A stretch of DNA of 64,000 nt. It comes from an uncultured Schlesneria sp. (GTDB lineage Bacteria > Planctomycetota > Planctomycetia > Planctomycetales > Planctomycetaceae). Positions 44,676 through 52,535 of this stretch are shown here, one piece after another. Numbering within the stretch: position 1 is the stretch's first letter; every line of letters starts with the position of its first letter. Below the pieces are notes generated by a model, which saw only the letters and a list, made by a program, of their open reading frames with translations, was not told the DNA's origin and made no database searches. The position numbers were made by a program, and so were the translations under genes. Where the stretch lies: the NCBI GenBank assembly GCA_903871875.1, contig CAIQIR010000132.1:62001-126000 (forward strand). The letters run 5' to 3'.

Positions 44676-45698
44676 ATGACACACGCCGTTGCTGCTCCGA
44701 CCCTGAAGATGGGTATCCCGATTCCGAACGCAAAGCTCGGGATGTGGTTGTTTCTTGGCACCGAAATCATGTTCTTCACGGCCTTCATTGGCACCTATAT
44801 CGTGATGCGCATGGGCTCGCTGGGCTGGCCCACGGATACACATGTCACGCACATCAATATCGCGCTAGGGGGCACGAACACGTTCGTGCTGATTCTTTCC
44901 AGTTACTTCGTGGTGGTCTCGCACGATGCCTTGCTGACCAATCAATACTCCAAAGCCTGGAAGTTCATGTTAGCCACACTGGTACTGGGCTTCGTATTCC
45001 TGGGTATCAAGGGCGTGGAGTATGCAGGCAAGATTCAACATGACATCCTGCCGGGGCATATTCCCGAGAACAACCGCCAGGCCATGGACAAGGTCATTAA
45101 TCAGTTTGGCGTGCTGGTCGATCAACGTCTGGCGGCAAGTTACCCCAAAGAAACGAAACGCGAAGATCAAAAGGCGGCACTTGACGCCCGAATCAAAACG
45201 TTGACCGAAAAATCGGGCAAGTCCGCCGCGGAAGACAAGGAACTGGCCGAAGCCAGCGCACTGTCGAAGTTGAATTCGGAATACGTCAGCCTGAAAGAGC
45301 ACGTGCGAGCCGATCTCTCGCTGGCCGTTCCTTTCGCCAAGTTTGACGACATCCGCAAAGAAGAAAACGCGCGGAGCAAATACGCCCCGGTCACGCTCGA
45401 CGAAGTGAATGGCGAAGTCGAGAAACTGGTGAAGGATCCGGAAATGGGTCCGTTGGCCAGTGGGCTGACTCCAGCTCATCCGATTCTGTATGGAAACCTG
45501 TTTGCTTCGAATTATTTTCTCATGACCGGTTTTCATGCCATCCACGTGATTATCGGCCTGTTCATGTTCATTCTGGTGTTGATGAAGGGAAGTCGCCTGT
45601 GTGTCGACGACGCGATCCTGGTAGAGAACATCGGTCTCTACTGGCATTTTGTGGATCTCGTCTGGATCTTCCTGTTCCCGTTGCTATACATCATTTAA
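44676..45698 (+). CDS. coxC: Cytochrome c oxidase subunit III with large soluble insertion
   Basis: 340-residue subunit III. The helices at residues 22-44, 63-82 and 97-113 match the family ([17 protein letters not shown], then [13 protein letters not shown] with the conserved Glu115). After residue about 121 the protein leaves the membrane for about 145 residues, a hydrophilic, Lys/Glu/Ala-rich, helical insertion ending near 268, before the standard final helices ([14 protein letters not shown] and [20 protein letters not shown]). Ordinary subunit III proteins are near 200 residues and have only a short loop there. The start at 44676 was chosen over 44616. The insertion is probably on the side facing the other chain components, but topology is inferred. 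Confidence 0.93.
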   Translation: MTHAVAAPTLKMGIPIPNAKLGMWLFLGTEIMFFTAFIGTYIVMRMGSLGWPTDTHVTHINIALGGTNTFVLILSSYFVVVSHDALLTNQYSKAWKFMLATLVLGFVFLGIKGVEYAGKIQHDILPGHIPENNRQAMDKVINQFGVLVDQRLAASYPKETKREDQKAALDARIKTLTEKSGKSAAEDKELAEASALSKLNSEYVSLKEHVRADLSLAVPFAKFDDIRKEENARSKYAPVTLDEVNGEVEKLVKDPEMGPLASGLTPAHPILYGNLFASNYFLMTGFHAIHVIIGLFMFILVLMKGSRLCVDDAILVENIGLYWHFVDLVWIFLFPLLYII

Positions 45699-45746
45699 TC
45701 GAAATCTGACGGCTGTTGTTGGAATCGACTTTGAAAGACAAATCTC

Positions 45747-46118
45747 ATGTCTGACCACGAACACCACGAATCGCACGGCGCCGCGTACTTCAGAGTGTTT
45801 ATCGCCCTCTGTGTCTTCACGGCCATTTCCGTTGCTGCCGACCTGGTTCATTTGCCGAACAAAATCATGCTGGGCGCCATTGTGCTGGCCGTGGCTGTCG
45901 CCAAGGCGCTTTGCGTGATGATGTTTTTCATGCATCTGAAGTTCGAACGGGCCTGGAAGTATTTGCTGTTGGCCCCGACGATCATCATTGCCGCGGCGTT
46001 GCCAGTCGCTCTCAGGCCAGATATCGGCGAGACCTATTACACGCCGGACGTCCAGCAATTGCGTGATTATCCCGAGCATGAAGCCAGCCTGCACGACAGC
46101 AGTGCTGCCCATCACTGA
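45747..46118 (+). CDS. Cytochrome c oxidase subunit IV (prokaryotic type)
   Basis: 123-residue small membrane subunit of the haem-copper oxidase. The His-rich N-terminus (SDHEHHESHG) precedes three transmembrane segments: RVFIALCVFTAISVAADLV, IMLGAIVLAVAVAKALCVMMFFMHL and YLLLAPTIIIAAALPVAL. The helix 2 motif AKALCVMMFFMHLKFE matches the subunit IV family, where K-x4-MMFFMHL-type sequences recur. A polar tail with further histidines (SLHDSSAAHH) closes it. It lies 48 bases after subunit III and 12 bases before the ABC transporter gene, in the same transcription unit. Confidence 0.9.
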   Translation: MSDHEHHESHGAAYFRVFIALCVFTAISVAADLVHLPNKIMLGAIVLAVAVAKALCVMMFFMHLKFERAWKYLLLAPTIIIAAALPVALRPDIGETYYTPDVQQLRDYPEHEASLHDSSAAHH

Positions 46119-46130
46119 ACTGAGGATGGG

Positions 46131-47069
46131 ATGTCAGACAGCATCGCGGTGAGTGTTTCAGGTCTACGTCATCGGTACGCAGACCGCGAAGCTCTCTGCG
46201 GGATCGATTTCACGGTCTCTACCGGAGAGATCTTCGGGCTGCTCGGCCCTAACGGCGGCGGTAAGACGACGCTGTTTCGTTTGTTGACCACGCTCCTTCC
46301 ACTGCGTTCCGGTGTGGCGACGCTGATGGGTGTTGATCTGGCCAGCCAGCCTCAGATCGTTCGCCAATTGATCGGCGTCACCTTCCAATCGCCGAGCGTC
46401 GATGGCAAGTTGACAGTCGCGGAAAATTTGCGGCATCAAGCCTATTTATATGGCTTGTCAGGATCTGTGGTTGCGTCGCGGATTGATGAACTGCTCAGTC
46501 GATTAGGGCTGACCGATCGCCGTCACGACCGCGTCGATTCTCTGTCTGGCGGTTTGAAACGGCGTGTTGAAGTCGCCAAAAGCCTATTGCACCATCCGCG
46601 CGTGCTGCTGTTGGATGAACCGAGTACCGGCCTTGATCCCGGTGCTCGACATGACTTGTGGGAATATCTCACGCGGCTGCGGCGCGAGGAAGGGACGACG
46701 ATCCTCGTCACGACGCACTTGATGGAAGAGGCCGAACGTTGCGACCGGCTGGGCATTCTGGATCGTGGTCAGATCGTGGCTCTCGGATCGCCTGATGAAT
46801 TGCGTCTGTCTGTCGGCGGTGATTGCCTTACAATTCAGACATTGGCTCCGGCATCACTGTCAGAGCAAATCGCTTCGCGATTTCAGATCACGCCGCGGCG
46901 TCTGGGTGACGCGTTGAGAATTGAACACGAAGCCGGGCATGAGTTATTGCGGGATATCGTGGCGGCCTTTCCGAATGAGATCACGGCGATCTCGCTCGCC
47001 AAGCCGACGCTGGAGGATGTCTTTATCGCTCGGACAGGGCATCGGTTTTGGGAGTCGGAACCGAGTTGA
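46131..47069 (+). CDS. ABC transporter ATP-binding protein
   Basis: 312-residue ATPase subunit of an ABC-2 type exporter. Walker A is GPNGGGKTT, Q-loop near VTFQSPSV, signature LSGGLKRRVEVA, Walker B LLLDEPSTGLD and the H-loop VTTHLMEEAERC. A C-terminal extension of about 90 residues follows, as in DrrA/CcmA-like exporters. GAGGAT precedes the ATG. It is placed between oxidase subunit IV and its permease, inside a block of oxidase genes, so a role in cofactor export or oxidase maturation (copper, haem or thiol handling) is likely but the substrate is not shown by the sequence. Confidence 0.92.
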   Translation: MSDSIAVSVSGLRHRYADREALCGIDFTVSTGEIFGLLGPNGGGKTTLFRLLTTLLPLRSGVATLMGVDLASQPQIVRQLIGVTFQSPSVDGKLTVAENLRHQAYLYGLSGSVVASRIDELLSRLGLTDRRHDRVDSLSGGLKRRVEVAKSLLHHPRVLLLDEPSTGLDPGARHDLWEYLTRLRREEGTTILVTTHLMEEAERCDRLGILDRGQIVALGSPDELRLSVGGDCLTIQTLAPASLSEQIASRFQITPRRLGDALRIEHEAGHELLRDIVAAFPNEITAISLAKPTLEDVFIARTGHRFWESEPS

Positions 47070-47160
47070 ATTTGTGGCGGGATGGATTTGCCCGAACGGT
47101 TGAGTGAATCTATTGACCTTGCGTGCGGCTCGGTGGCAGCCGCGCCTTCCCGAGATGGGT

Positions 47161-47164
47161 AGGA
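47161..47164 (+). promoter_or_regulatory. Ribosome binding site that decides the permease start
   Basis: AGGA at 47161-47164 lies directly against the ATG at 47165 (no spacing) but 9 bases before the ATG at 47174. The second start is therefore preferred for the ABC permease. Confidence 0.5.
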
Positions 47165-47173
47165 ATGCTTTCG

Positions 47174-48043
47174 ATGTCTCAAGTGATTGATCCCGTTGTT
47201 GCCAATCGGCATTTGCACGATGTCGCGGTGATGCCTCGTCCCACCATGGGATTGGCCGTCTATTCCCTGGCCTTGCGCGAGCTGATGCGATTTTTCCGGC
47301 AGCGGACGCGAATCGTCGGTGCCTTCGGCCAACCCATTATCTTCTGGGTTCTGTTTGGAGCGGGTCTGCATGGTTCGTTTCAGGGACCAGCGGGGATTTC
47401 CTATCAAGAGTATTTCTTTCCCGGTGTCGCGGTGATGATCGTGATGTTCACCGCGATTTTTTCTACGATCTCGATTATCGAAGATCGACGCGAAGGTTTT
47501 TTGCAGGGCGTGCTTGTCGCGCCGATTCCTCGCACCTCGCTAGTGCTGGGTAAAGTCATTGGAGGAACGATTCTGGCCGTGTTACAGGCGGTCGTGTTCC
47601 TGGCCATTGGTCCGGCGCTGGCCTTCGTTGGACTCTCGCCCAGCATCTCGACGGGGTTGACCTGGTTCAATCTGCCGGGTGTGATCGCCTACCTGTCGCT
47701 GGTTGCGTTTGCGCTCACCTCACTCGGTTATTTGATCGCCTGGCCAATGGATTCGACGCATGGCTTCCATGCCATCATGAGTGTCTTTCTGATGCCGATG
47801 TGGTTGTTATCGGGATCATTTTTCCCTGCACCAGCGACGGGTTGGCTGTCTTGGGTCATTCGCTTGAATCCGTTGACCTATGGAACCGCCGGATTGCGAA
47901 GGCTGGTTACGCCCAATGCCGAGGCCCTCACCGGGCTGCCGTCGTTGTCGTTGAGCGTGGCGATGACCAGTTTGTCGGCCATCGTTTACGTGGCGATTGC
48001 GATTTGGATGACAAATCGCCAAACGGCTCACAATGCACGCTAG
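47174..48043 (+). CDS. ABC-2 type transporter permease
   Basis: 289-residue membrane subunit paired with the ATPase at 46131. Six hydrophobic segments are visible, with the typical long cytosolic N-terminus (SLALRELMRFFRQRTRIVGAF), the first helix at QPIIFWVLFGAGL, and the ABC-2 signature region IIEDRREGFLQGVLVAPIPR followed by LVLGKVIGGTI and the terminal WLLSGSFFPAPATGW and LNPLTYGTAGLR. These segments are characteristic of the DrrB/ABC-2 family. Start 47174 is supported by AGGA 9 bases upstream. Substrate unknown. The pair most likely belongs to oxidase biogenesis, given that SCO and DUF420 follow, and oxidase subunits precede. Confidence 0.92.
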   Translation: MSQVIDPVVANRHLHDVAVMPRPTMGLAVYSLALRELMRFFRQRTRIVGAFGQPIIFWVLFGAGLHGSFQGPAGISYQEYFFPGVAVMIVMFTAIFSTISIIEDRREGFLQGVLVAPIPRTSLVLGKVIGGTILAVLQAVVFLAIGPALAFVGLSPSISTGLTWFNLPGVIAYLSLVAFALTSLGYLIAWPMDSTHGFHAIMSVFLMPMWLLSGSFFPAPATGWLSWVIRLNPLTYGTAGLRRLVTPNAEALTGLPSLSLSVAMTSLSAIVYVAIAIWMTNRQTAHNAR

Positions 48044-48127
48044 AATAATGAACAGGCAGGACGGCCAGTCCAATTCTCGATCAAAGGGCAGGAAGGTCGA
48101 GTACCACAAGACAAACCACGGCACTTC

Positions 48128-48146
48128 AAGATCACAAATTGATCTT
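48128..48146 (+). terminator. 7-bp hairpin between permease and SCO genes
   Basis: AAGATCA (48128-48134) pairs with TGATCTT (48140-48146) around a 5-base loop in the 142-base gap before the SCO gene. The stem is AT-rich and weak. It may be a minor attenuator or mRNA processing site; nothing further supports it. Confidence 0.25.
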
Positions 48147-48185
48147 CCCAATTGAATTCACGCAGCGAATAGACCGAGAATCGCC

Positions 48186-49013
48186 ATGACGAATGACAAT
48201 AGCACCAATCAGTTGAAAGCCGAAGACACTGCCGCGAGACCCCGGCTATTGTTGATGATTGGTAGCGTTCTTTGGGTTTTGTGTCTGTTGGGGATCGTCT
48301 ATGGCTGGTATCAGTGGCGCCAGAAAGTTCTGGCTGCCAAAGCCGAATCAGCGATCGTCAAGGCCGATGAAGATCTTGGACAAAGCCCAAAACAGATGAA
48401 ACTGGTTCTGCAGAAGGACGGCAGTTTTATCGCTCAGGAAGTCACGCTAGAACAGCAGGCGAGCCCTTGGGATGCCGAAGGGATCGAAGATTTCTCCTTC
48501 ACCGACACCAATCATCAGCCACTGACCAAGCAGGATTTGATCGGAAAGCCGTTCATCATTTCGTTTGTGTTCACGCGTTGCCTGGGGCCTTGTCCGAACG
48601 TCACGCGACAAATGCGTGAGTTGCAAGACCGGCTGCAGGACTACGACTTCAATCTCGTCACGTTGACTGTCGACCCCGAACGCGACACGATCGAAACGTT
48701 GCAGAGATACGGCAAAGATCAAGGCGCGAACTTCGACCGCTGGAAGTTCCTGACGGGCAACCAAGCCGACATTTACGGCCTGATTCAACGAAGCTTTAAA
48801 ATGCCCGTTGAAGAGGCGACCGGCCCTGCTCGACAGCCTGGCTTCGAAATTATCCACTCGACGAATATCATGCTGGTTGATGCCACAGGGCGAGTGGTTG
48901 GCAAGTTTGATGCGCAGAATGACGAGCAAATGGCTCGGCTTCGCAGAGAACTGAAGAATCTCGCGAAACAGCAAAGCAACGACAAATCCATCAATGAGGA
49001 AGGTCAACGCTAA
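48186..49013 (+). CDS. SCO1/SenC-family copper chaperone
   Basis: 275-residue membrane-anchored thioredoxin-fold protein that delivers copper to the CuA centre of oxidase subunit II. One transmembrane helix (about residues 22-42) precedes a linker of about 60 residues and the SCO domain. Copper ligands are C132 and C136 (FTRCLGPCP, the CxxxC motif) and H224 (IIHSTNIMLVD). Other family blocks are FVFTRC, VTLTVDPERDTIETL and FLTGNQADIY. Immediately following, without spacing, is the DUF420 gene (stop 49011-49013, next ATG 49014). Position after oxidase genes and CuA-bearing subunit II supports the assignment. Confidence 0.94.
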   Translation: MTNDNSTNQLKAEDTAARPRLLLMIGSVLWVLCLLGIVYGWYQWRQKVLAAKAESAIVKADEDLGQSPKQMKLVLQKDGSFIAQEVTLEQQASPWDAEGIEDFSFTDTNHQPLTKQDLIGKPFIISFVFTRCLGPCPNVTRQMRELQDRLQDYDFNLVTLTVDPERDTIETLQRYGKDQGANFDRWKFLTGNQADIYGLIQRSFKMPVEEATGPARQPGFEIIHSTNIMLVDATGRVVGKFDAQNDEQMARLRRELKNLAKQQSNDKSINEEGQR

Positions 49014-49478
49014 ATGGATGGACTTCCCGATTGGGCGGCGGCACTTCCGGCGGTGAATGCCGGACTAAATGGTCTCGCCGGAATCATGCTTGTCGTTGGT
49101 TTTGTTTTGATCAAACGAAAACGCCGTGCCTTGCATGCCTGGACGATGATTTCCGCATTTGTGACATCCATCGTGTTCCTGGGGTGCTATCTGACGTATC
49201 ACTACGCCCTGCACGTTTACACGGGGGAAGCGGGAAAGAGGTTCGGCCACAGCGGGACGTTGCTTGGCACCAGTTATCGGCTGATTCTGTTGACGCATGT
49301 CATTCTGGCTGCGGTCGTTCCGATCCTCGCGTCGATAACTCTCTATCGAGCCTGGCGGCAGGATTGGCCCCGACATCGTCGAATCGCGGTGATCACCTTT
49401 CCAATTTGGGTTTACGTATCTGTGACAGGCGTTATCATCTACGTGATGCTTTACCACTGGCCCGGCGCGGCTCTTTGA
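49014..49478 (+). CDS. DUF420 membrane protein (oxidase assembly, CtaM-like)
   Basis: 154-residue membrane protein of the DUF420 family. Four hydrophobic segments are visible, with the conserved family blocks LPAVNAGLNGLAGIMLVVGF, IKRKRRALHAWTMISAF, LTYHYALHVYTG and ILLTHVILAAVVPILASITLYRA, and HRRIAVITFPIWVYVSVTG. Conserved histidines in these blocks suggest a haem or metal site. Some members (CtaM) are required for assembly of haem A-copper oxidases in Gram-positive bacteria. The ATG directly abuts the SCO stop, so the two are translationally coupled. Role in oxidase maturation is inferred from family and position. Confidence 0.92.
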   Translation: MDGLPDWAAALPAVNAGLNGLAGIMLVVGFVLIKRKRRALHAWTMISAFVTSIVFLGCYLTYHYALHVYTGEAGKRFGHSGTLLGTSYRLILLTHVILAAVVPILASITLYRAWRQDWPRHRRIAVITFPIWVYVSVTGVIIYVMLYHWPGAAL

Positions 49479-49487
49479 GGTTTGTTC

Positions 49488-49787
49488 ATGAAACGAACTC
49501 TGAAAACGATGGCTCTGGGGGCCTTGGTGATTATGGCCCAGGCTTCGACGGCTTGGGCATGTCCCATGTGCAAGTACGCCCTCGAGACCGACGAGAACGA
49601 GCCACGGGCCTATATGATCAGCATTCTGTTCATGATGGGCATGATCTCGGCATTGTTCTCGGGCATGGCCGGATTTCTGTGGTGGATCTCGAAGCAGGAA
49701 AAGAAGAATCTCACGGCTGCGGGCTACCAGCATTTATTTGAAAATGCCGGCAGTCAGCCCTATCTGGCGAAAGTCCAGGCCGAATAG
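49488..49787 (+). CDS. Small CPMC-containing membrane protein
   Basis: 99-residue protein, last gene of the respiratory block. A signal-like N-terminus (MALGALVIMAQASTAWA) is followed at once by C-P-M-C-K-Y, a possible metal or thiol-disulfide site at the start of the mature chain. A second hydrophobic helix (YMISILFMMGMISALFSGMAGFLWWIS) is Met-rich. The tail is polar. I do not recognise a named family, though similar short proteins occur beside planctomycete oxidase genes. Met/Cys content and location suggest copper handling or disulfide exchange during oxidase assembly; this is inference. ATG 49488 was chosen over TTG 49482 because GAGG lies about 8 bases upstream. Confidence 0.75.
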   Translation: MKRTLKTMALGALVIMAQASTAWACPMCKYALETDENEPRAYMISILFMMGMISALFSGMAGFLWWISKQEKKNLTAAGYQHLFENAGSQPYLAKVQAE

Positions 49788-49864
49788 TTCGGCGGTCTAT
49801 CTGCTTTGCGACATGGTGTTCTGGTTGCTGTGCGACCATTAGGCGGAATCTCGTCTTTGTTTTG

Positions 49865-49891
49865 GGCCAGCGTGCATCGAGCACAGAGGCC
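49865..49891. terminator. Interrupted hairpin at the end of the respiratory block
   Basis: GGCC (49865-49868) pairs with GGCC (49888-49891) and, after 3-base internal loops, GTGC (49872-49875) pairs with GCAC (49881-49884). It lies between the last respiratory gene (plus) and the convergent phosphotransacylase gene, the expected place for a bidirectional terminator. Confidence 0.35.
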
Positions 49892-49910
49892 ACTTTGCAT
49901 CCAACCATCG

Positions 49911-50858
49911 TCACTCGTTGTCGTCGGATTTGTGTGTCACATCATCTTTGGCGGTCAGCATCCGCAAGGTGAGAGCTAACGAGTTGAGCCGAGTCTCCGT
50001 TGAGTCGGCGCGCGACATGAACACGACAGGGCAGGCCGCGCCGCACAGGACTCCGCCAAATCGGCAATCGGCCGTGTACATGATCGCTTTCACGGTCAGG
50101 TTCGCCGCGAGCAGGTTGGGGAAGAGCATGCCATCGGCTGCACCGACGACAGACCCTTCAATGCGTTTCTTCTCGCCAGCGTCTGAGGCATAGGCGAGGT
50201 CAAACGACAGCGGGCCTTGCACCAGGCAACCCGTCAACTGTCCGATGCTGTTCAGTCGCGCCAGTTCCACCGCTTCCAAGGTGTCCGGCATCGCCTCGCT
50301 GGCTTTCTCGGTCGCTGACATGACGCCAATTCGTGGTGGTTCGTCCGTCGATCCGTCACGCAGCGCGTGGGCCACATCGACCATGCTTTTGAGAATGTCG
50401 ACCTTTTGATCGAACGTCGGCTGAATGGTGATCCCGGTATCTGTGAGCAGGAATCGACGGGAATCGCGTGGAATCTCCATCAACACCACCTGGCAGATAC
50501 AGCGATCCGTGCGCAACCCGATGTCACGATTGAGTAACGCTTTCATCAGAGATGGCGTGGCGATCTGTCCCTTCATCAGCATTTTCGCACGACCGGCTTT
50601 CACCTCGGCGACGGCCGCTGCCGCAGGATCTTCGGCATCGATCAAGCGAAAATCGGACAGGTCAATATCGAGATCTTTGGCCAGTGATTGCATCTGTGTC
50701 ATTGAGCCGGTCAACACGGGAGCAACCCATCCCCGCCGCTGGGCGAGAGACAGCGCTTCGAGCACTGTTCGGTCCGCACCGCCCGCGGCGACAACGGGCA
50801 ACGGTCGGGGAAGCTGATCCGCCAATTGATAGAGAGAGCCAAATCCAACCAGAGACAT
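49911..50858 (-). CDS. Phosphate acetyl/butyryltransferase-family enzyme
   Basis: 315-residue cytoplasmic enzyme of the PTA/PTB family, which transfers acyl groups between CoA and phosphate. Family blocks are PVVAAGGADRTVLEAL, LMKGQIATPSLMKALLN, RFLLTDTGITIQPT (with the RxxxxTD element), RIGVMSATEKASEAMPDT, VQGPLSFDLAY and NLLAANLTVKAI. The length and lack of an N-terminal regulatory domain favour the butyryltransferase type, but substrate cannot be fixed. ATG 50858 was chosen because GGAG lies about 9 bases upstream on the minus strand. The 2-hydroxyacid dehydrogenase gene is 147 bases upstream on the same strand; no kinase gene is adjacent. Confidence 0.85.
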   Translation of the reverse strand: MSLVGFGSLYQLADQLPRPLPVVAAGGADRTVLEALSLAQRRGWVAPVLTGSMTQMQSLAKDLDIDLSDFRLIDAEDPAAAAVAEVKAGRAKMLMKGQIATPSLMKALLNRDIGLRTDRCICQVVLMEIPRDSRRFLLTDTGITIQPTFDQKVDILKSMVDVAHALRDGSTDEPPRIGVMSATEKASEAMPDTLEAVELARLNSIGQLTGCLVQGPLSFDLAYASDAGEKKRIEGSVVGAADGMLFPNLLAANLTVKAIMYTADCRFGGVLCGAACPVVFMSRADSTETRLNSLALTLRMLTAKDDVTHKSDDNE

Positions 50859-51005
50859 CTCAATCACTCCGAAAAAATGCAAATCACTTTCCCGCCAGCT
50901 TATCCGCGTCGATTCGGCTCTCCAAGTCGCATCGAGTTTGTCGAGGGAGTCGTGGCCGATGAAAAAAGCGATTCGAAATCGACGGTCGGTCGATCGGTAT
51001 GACTC

Positions 51006-52007
51006 TCAATACCACAGTTGCTTGTCGACGAGTGTGAGCGGTGGTTCACCCCGAACAAACCGCCGGATGTTCTCGAGTAACGTCTCCAGGTGTCGTTCGG
51101 CGATGCGTGGGGACGCCGCAGCCACGTGCGGCGTGACGATGACATTCGGCATCGTCCAGAGCGGATCATTGGAAGGAAGCGGTTCGGGGTCGCAGACGTC
51201 GAGCGCCGCGCCTCCGATCTCGCCCGCTCGCAAAGCCTCTGTCAGGTCGAAAAGATCGACGATCGCACCTCTACCGACATTGATCAGGATGCCCGTCTGT
51301 TTCATCATTCGTAGCAGGGGACGACGAAAGAGCTTTGTGGTTTCCGGTGTTTGTGGAGCGGCGATGACGACGTAGTCGGATTCTTGCAAAAGGTCTGGCA
51401 GCTTTTCCAGAGGGCCAACATCGCCGAGAATGCCAGGGATATTACGGACTTTGGGATCGACGCCTTTCAGCGTCATTCCGAAGGCGGCGGCCCGACGAAG
51501 CACTTCCGCCCCGATCTGGCCGACGCCAACGACTCCCAAGGTGCAATCGGACAAGTGTTGATGCGTCCGGTCAGTCGGCAAGACCGTGCCCGGTCCTTTC
51601 GAAAAATCGGCGGCGTAGCTCTGGTCGCCCACTGGTGACCATTTTCCGGTTTGTTGCTGCCGCAAATAGATGTGCAGATTTCTCGCGAAACAGAGCACGA
51701 AACCCATGACATGATCGGCGACAACGTCCGAGAACAGTCCGCGCATGTTACTCAATAAGCACGGGTGTTCGATTAGCTCGGGGAACAGAAAATGTTCGAG
51801 GCTGGCGGTGGGCGACTGGACCCAACGCAGCCGTTGCGAACGGGCCAGCAAATCGGGTGTGAGCTTTCCGAAGAACGCATCGGTGTCTTCAATCTCGTGT
51901 CGGGCTTGTTCGATGTTGCTGGCGTTGATCACGATCATTGGTTGTGCGGCATTTTGAATGCGAGCGAGACGCTCGTCATCAACCGCAGGGAAGAGAACGA
52001 GCTTCAT
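51006..52007 (-). CDS. D-isomer specific 2-hydroxyacid dehydrogenase
   Basis: 333-residue NAD-dependent dehydrogenase. The cofactor domain shows LGVVGVGQIGAEVLRRA (GxGxxG), YVVIAAPQTPETTKLF, INVGRGAIVDLFDLTEALR with the catalytic Arg region, and VIVTPHVAAAS carrying the catalytic His. The N-terminal substrate domain contains LRWVQSPTASLEHFLFPEL and SNMRGLFSDVVADHVMGFVL, typical of the broad phosphoglycerate/hydroxyisocaproate dehydrogenase group. Substrate is not predictable. The ATG at 52007 begins a typical beta strand (KLVLFPA); the frame is open further upstream to 52118 with no sense. No ribosome binding site is obvious. It is divergent from the csrA-like gene at 52230. Confidence 0.9.
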   Translation of the reverse strand: MKLVLFPAVDDERLARIQNAAQPMIVINASNIEQARHEIEDTDAFFGKLTPDLLARSQRLRWVQSPTASLEHFLFPELIEHPCLLSNMRGLFSDVVADHVMGFVLCFARNLHIYLRQQQTGKWSPVGDQSYAADFSKGPGTVLPTDRTHQHLSDCTLGVVGVGQIGAEVLRRAAAFGMTLKGVDPKVRNIPGILGDVGPLEKLPDLLQESDYVVIAAPQTPETTKLFRRPLLRMMKQTGILINVGRGAIVDLFDLTEALRAGEIGGAALDVCDPEPLPSNDPLWTMPNVIVTPHVAAASPRIAERHLETLLENIRRFVRGEPPLTLVDKQLWY

Positions 52008-52229
52008 GATCGTGCACAATTCTTTTTTTAAGCAGTCGAACGTGTTCATCTTGGTTGAACAAGTTTTGCTCTTCGTTGTCAAGCATTCTTGCCGGCACAA
52101 TTTTAGTTTGAAAAACATCGCCTTTTCGACTTGCTCTCGTGATGTCGTGACGGCAGAATACCGCCCCGTGTTGGTTCCCCTCGGAACCTTCTGGCATCTC
52201 TCGATTCATGCCCCTCATGAGGTCGCTCG

Positions 52230-52475
52230 ATGCAGTGCTTGCTGAGTTTGAATGATTGTTTGACGGTTGGTTCGATCCAAATCAATGTGCTTGAAGTCGG
52301 TCGTGATTCGGTCAAGTTGGGTATTAATGATCCCAATGCGTCACCGTCCTATCGCGTCGAAATTCTTTATCTCCACTCGGAAAATGATGACACGGACGAC
52401 GGTGACGAAGCCGATGCGGTATTCGAACCGTTCGGAATTGAATCGCTGAGTCCTTTCGCAATTCAGGTTCTCTGA
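52230..52475 (+). CDS. Divergent CsrA-like RNA-binding regulator with acidic C-terminal extension
   Basis: 81-residue protein. The middle matches CsrA strand for strand: INVLEVGRDSVKLGINDPNASPSYRVEILY corresponds to the canonical beta2-beta5 region with the LGI-x-x-P and (H)R-x-E-I motifs; Arg42 corresponds to the RNA-binding Arg44. The N-terminal strand is changed: the usual MLVLTR/SR is replaced by MQCLLSLNDCL, so the key Arg4 is absent and the segment is a few residues shorter. A short acidic tail (residues 51-62) and a hydrophobic terminus follow, which CsrA lacks. GAGG precedes the ATG. It could bind RNA in altered fashion or act as an antagonist. It lies upstream of uppS on the same strand. 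Confidence 0.75.
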   Translation: MQCLLSLNDCLTVGSIQINVLEVGRDSVKLGINDPNASPSYRVEILYLHSENDDTDDGDEADAVFEPFGIESLSPFAIQVL

Positions 52476-52520
52476 GGTCGTAGACTTGCCCTTTGCCTGA
52501 CCGCGCGGACACAATCCAGC

Positions 52521-52525
52521 GGAGG
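52521..52525 (+). promoter_or_regulatory. Ribosome binding site of uppS
   Basis: GGAGG at 52521-52525 lies 10 bases before the ATG at 52536 and 4 before a TTG at 52530. The ATG was taken as the start. Confidence 0.55.
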
Positions 52526-52535
52526 TATCTTGCGA

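Noticed and set aside
29765-49787. Alternative complex III operon
   Set aside because: No ActB/ActC-type molybdopterin-like or NrfD-like subunits; Rieske and cytochrome b are present, so it is a bc/b6c-type reductase.
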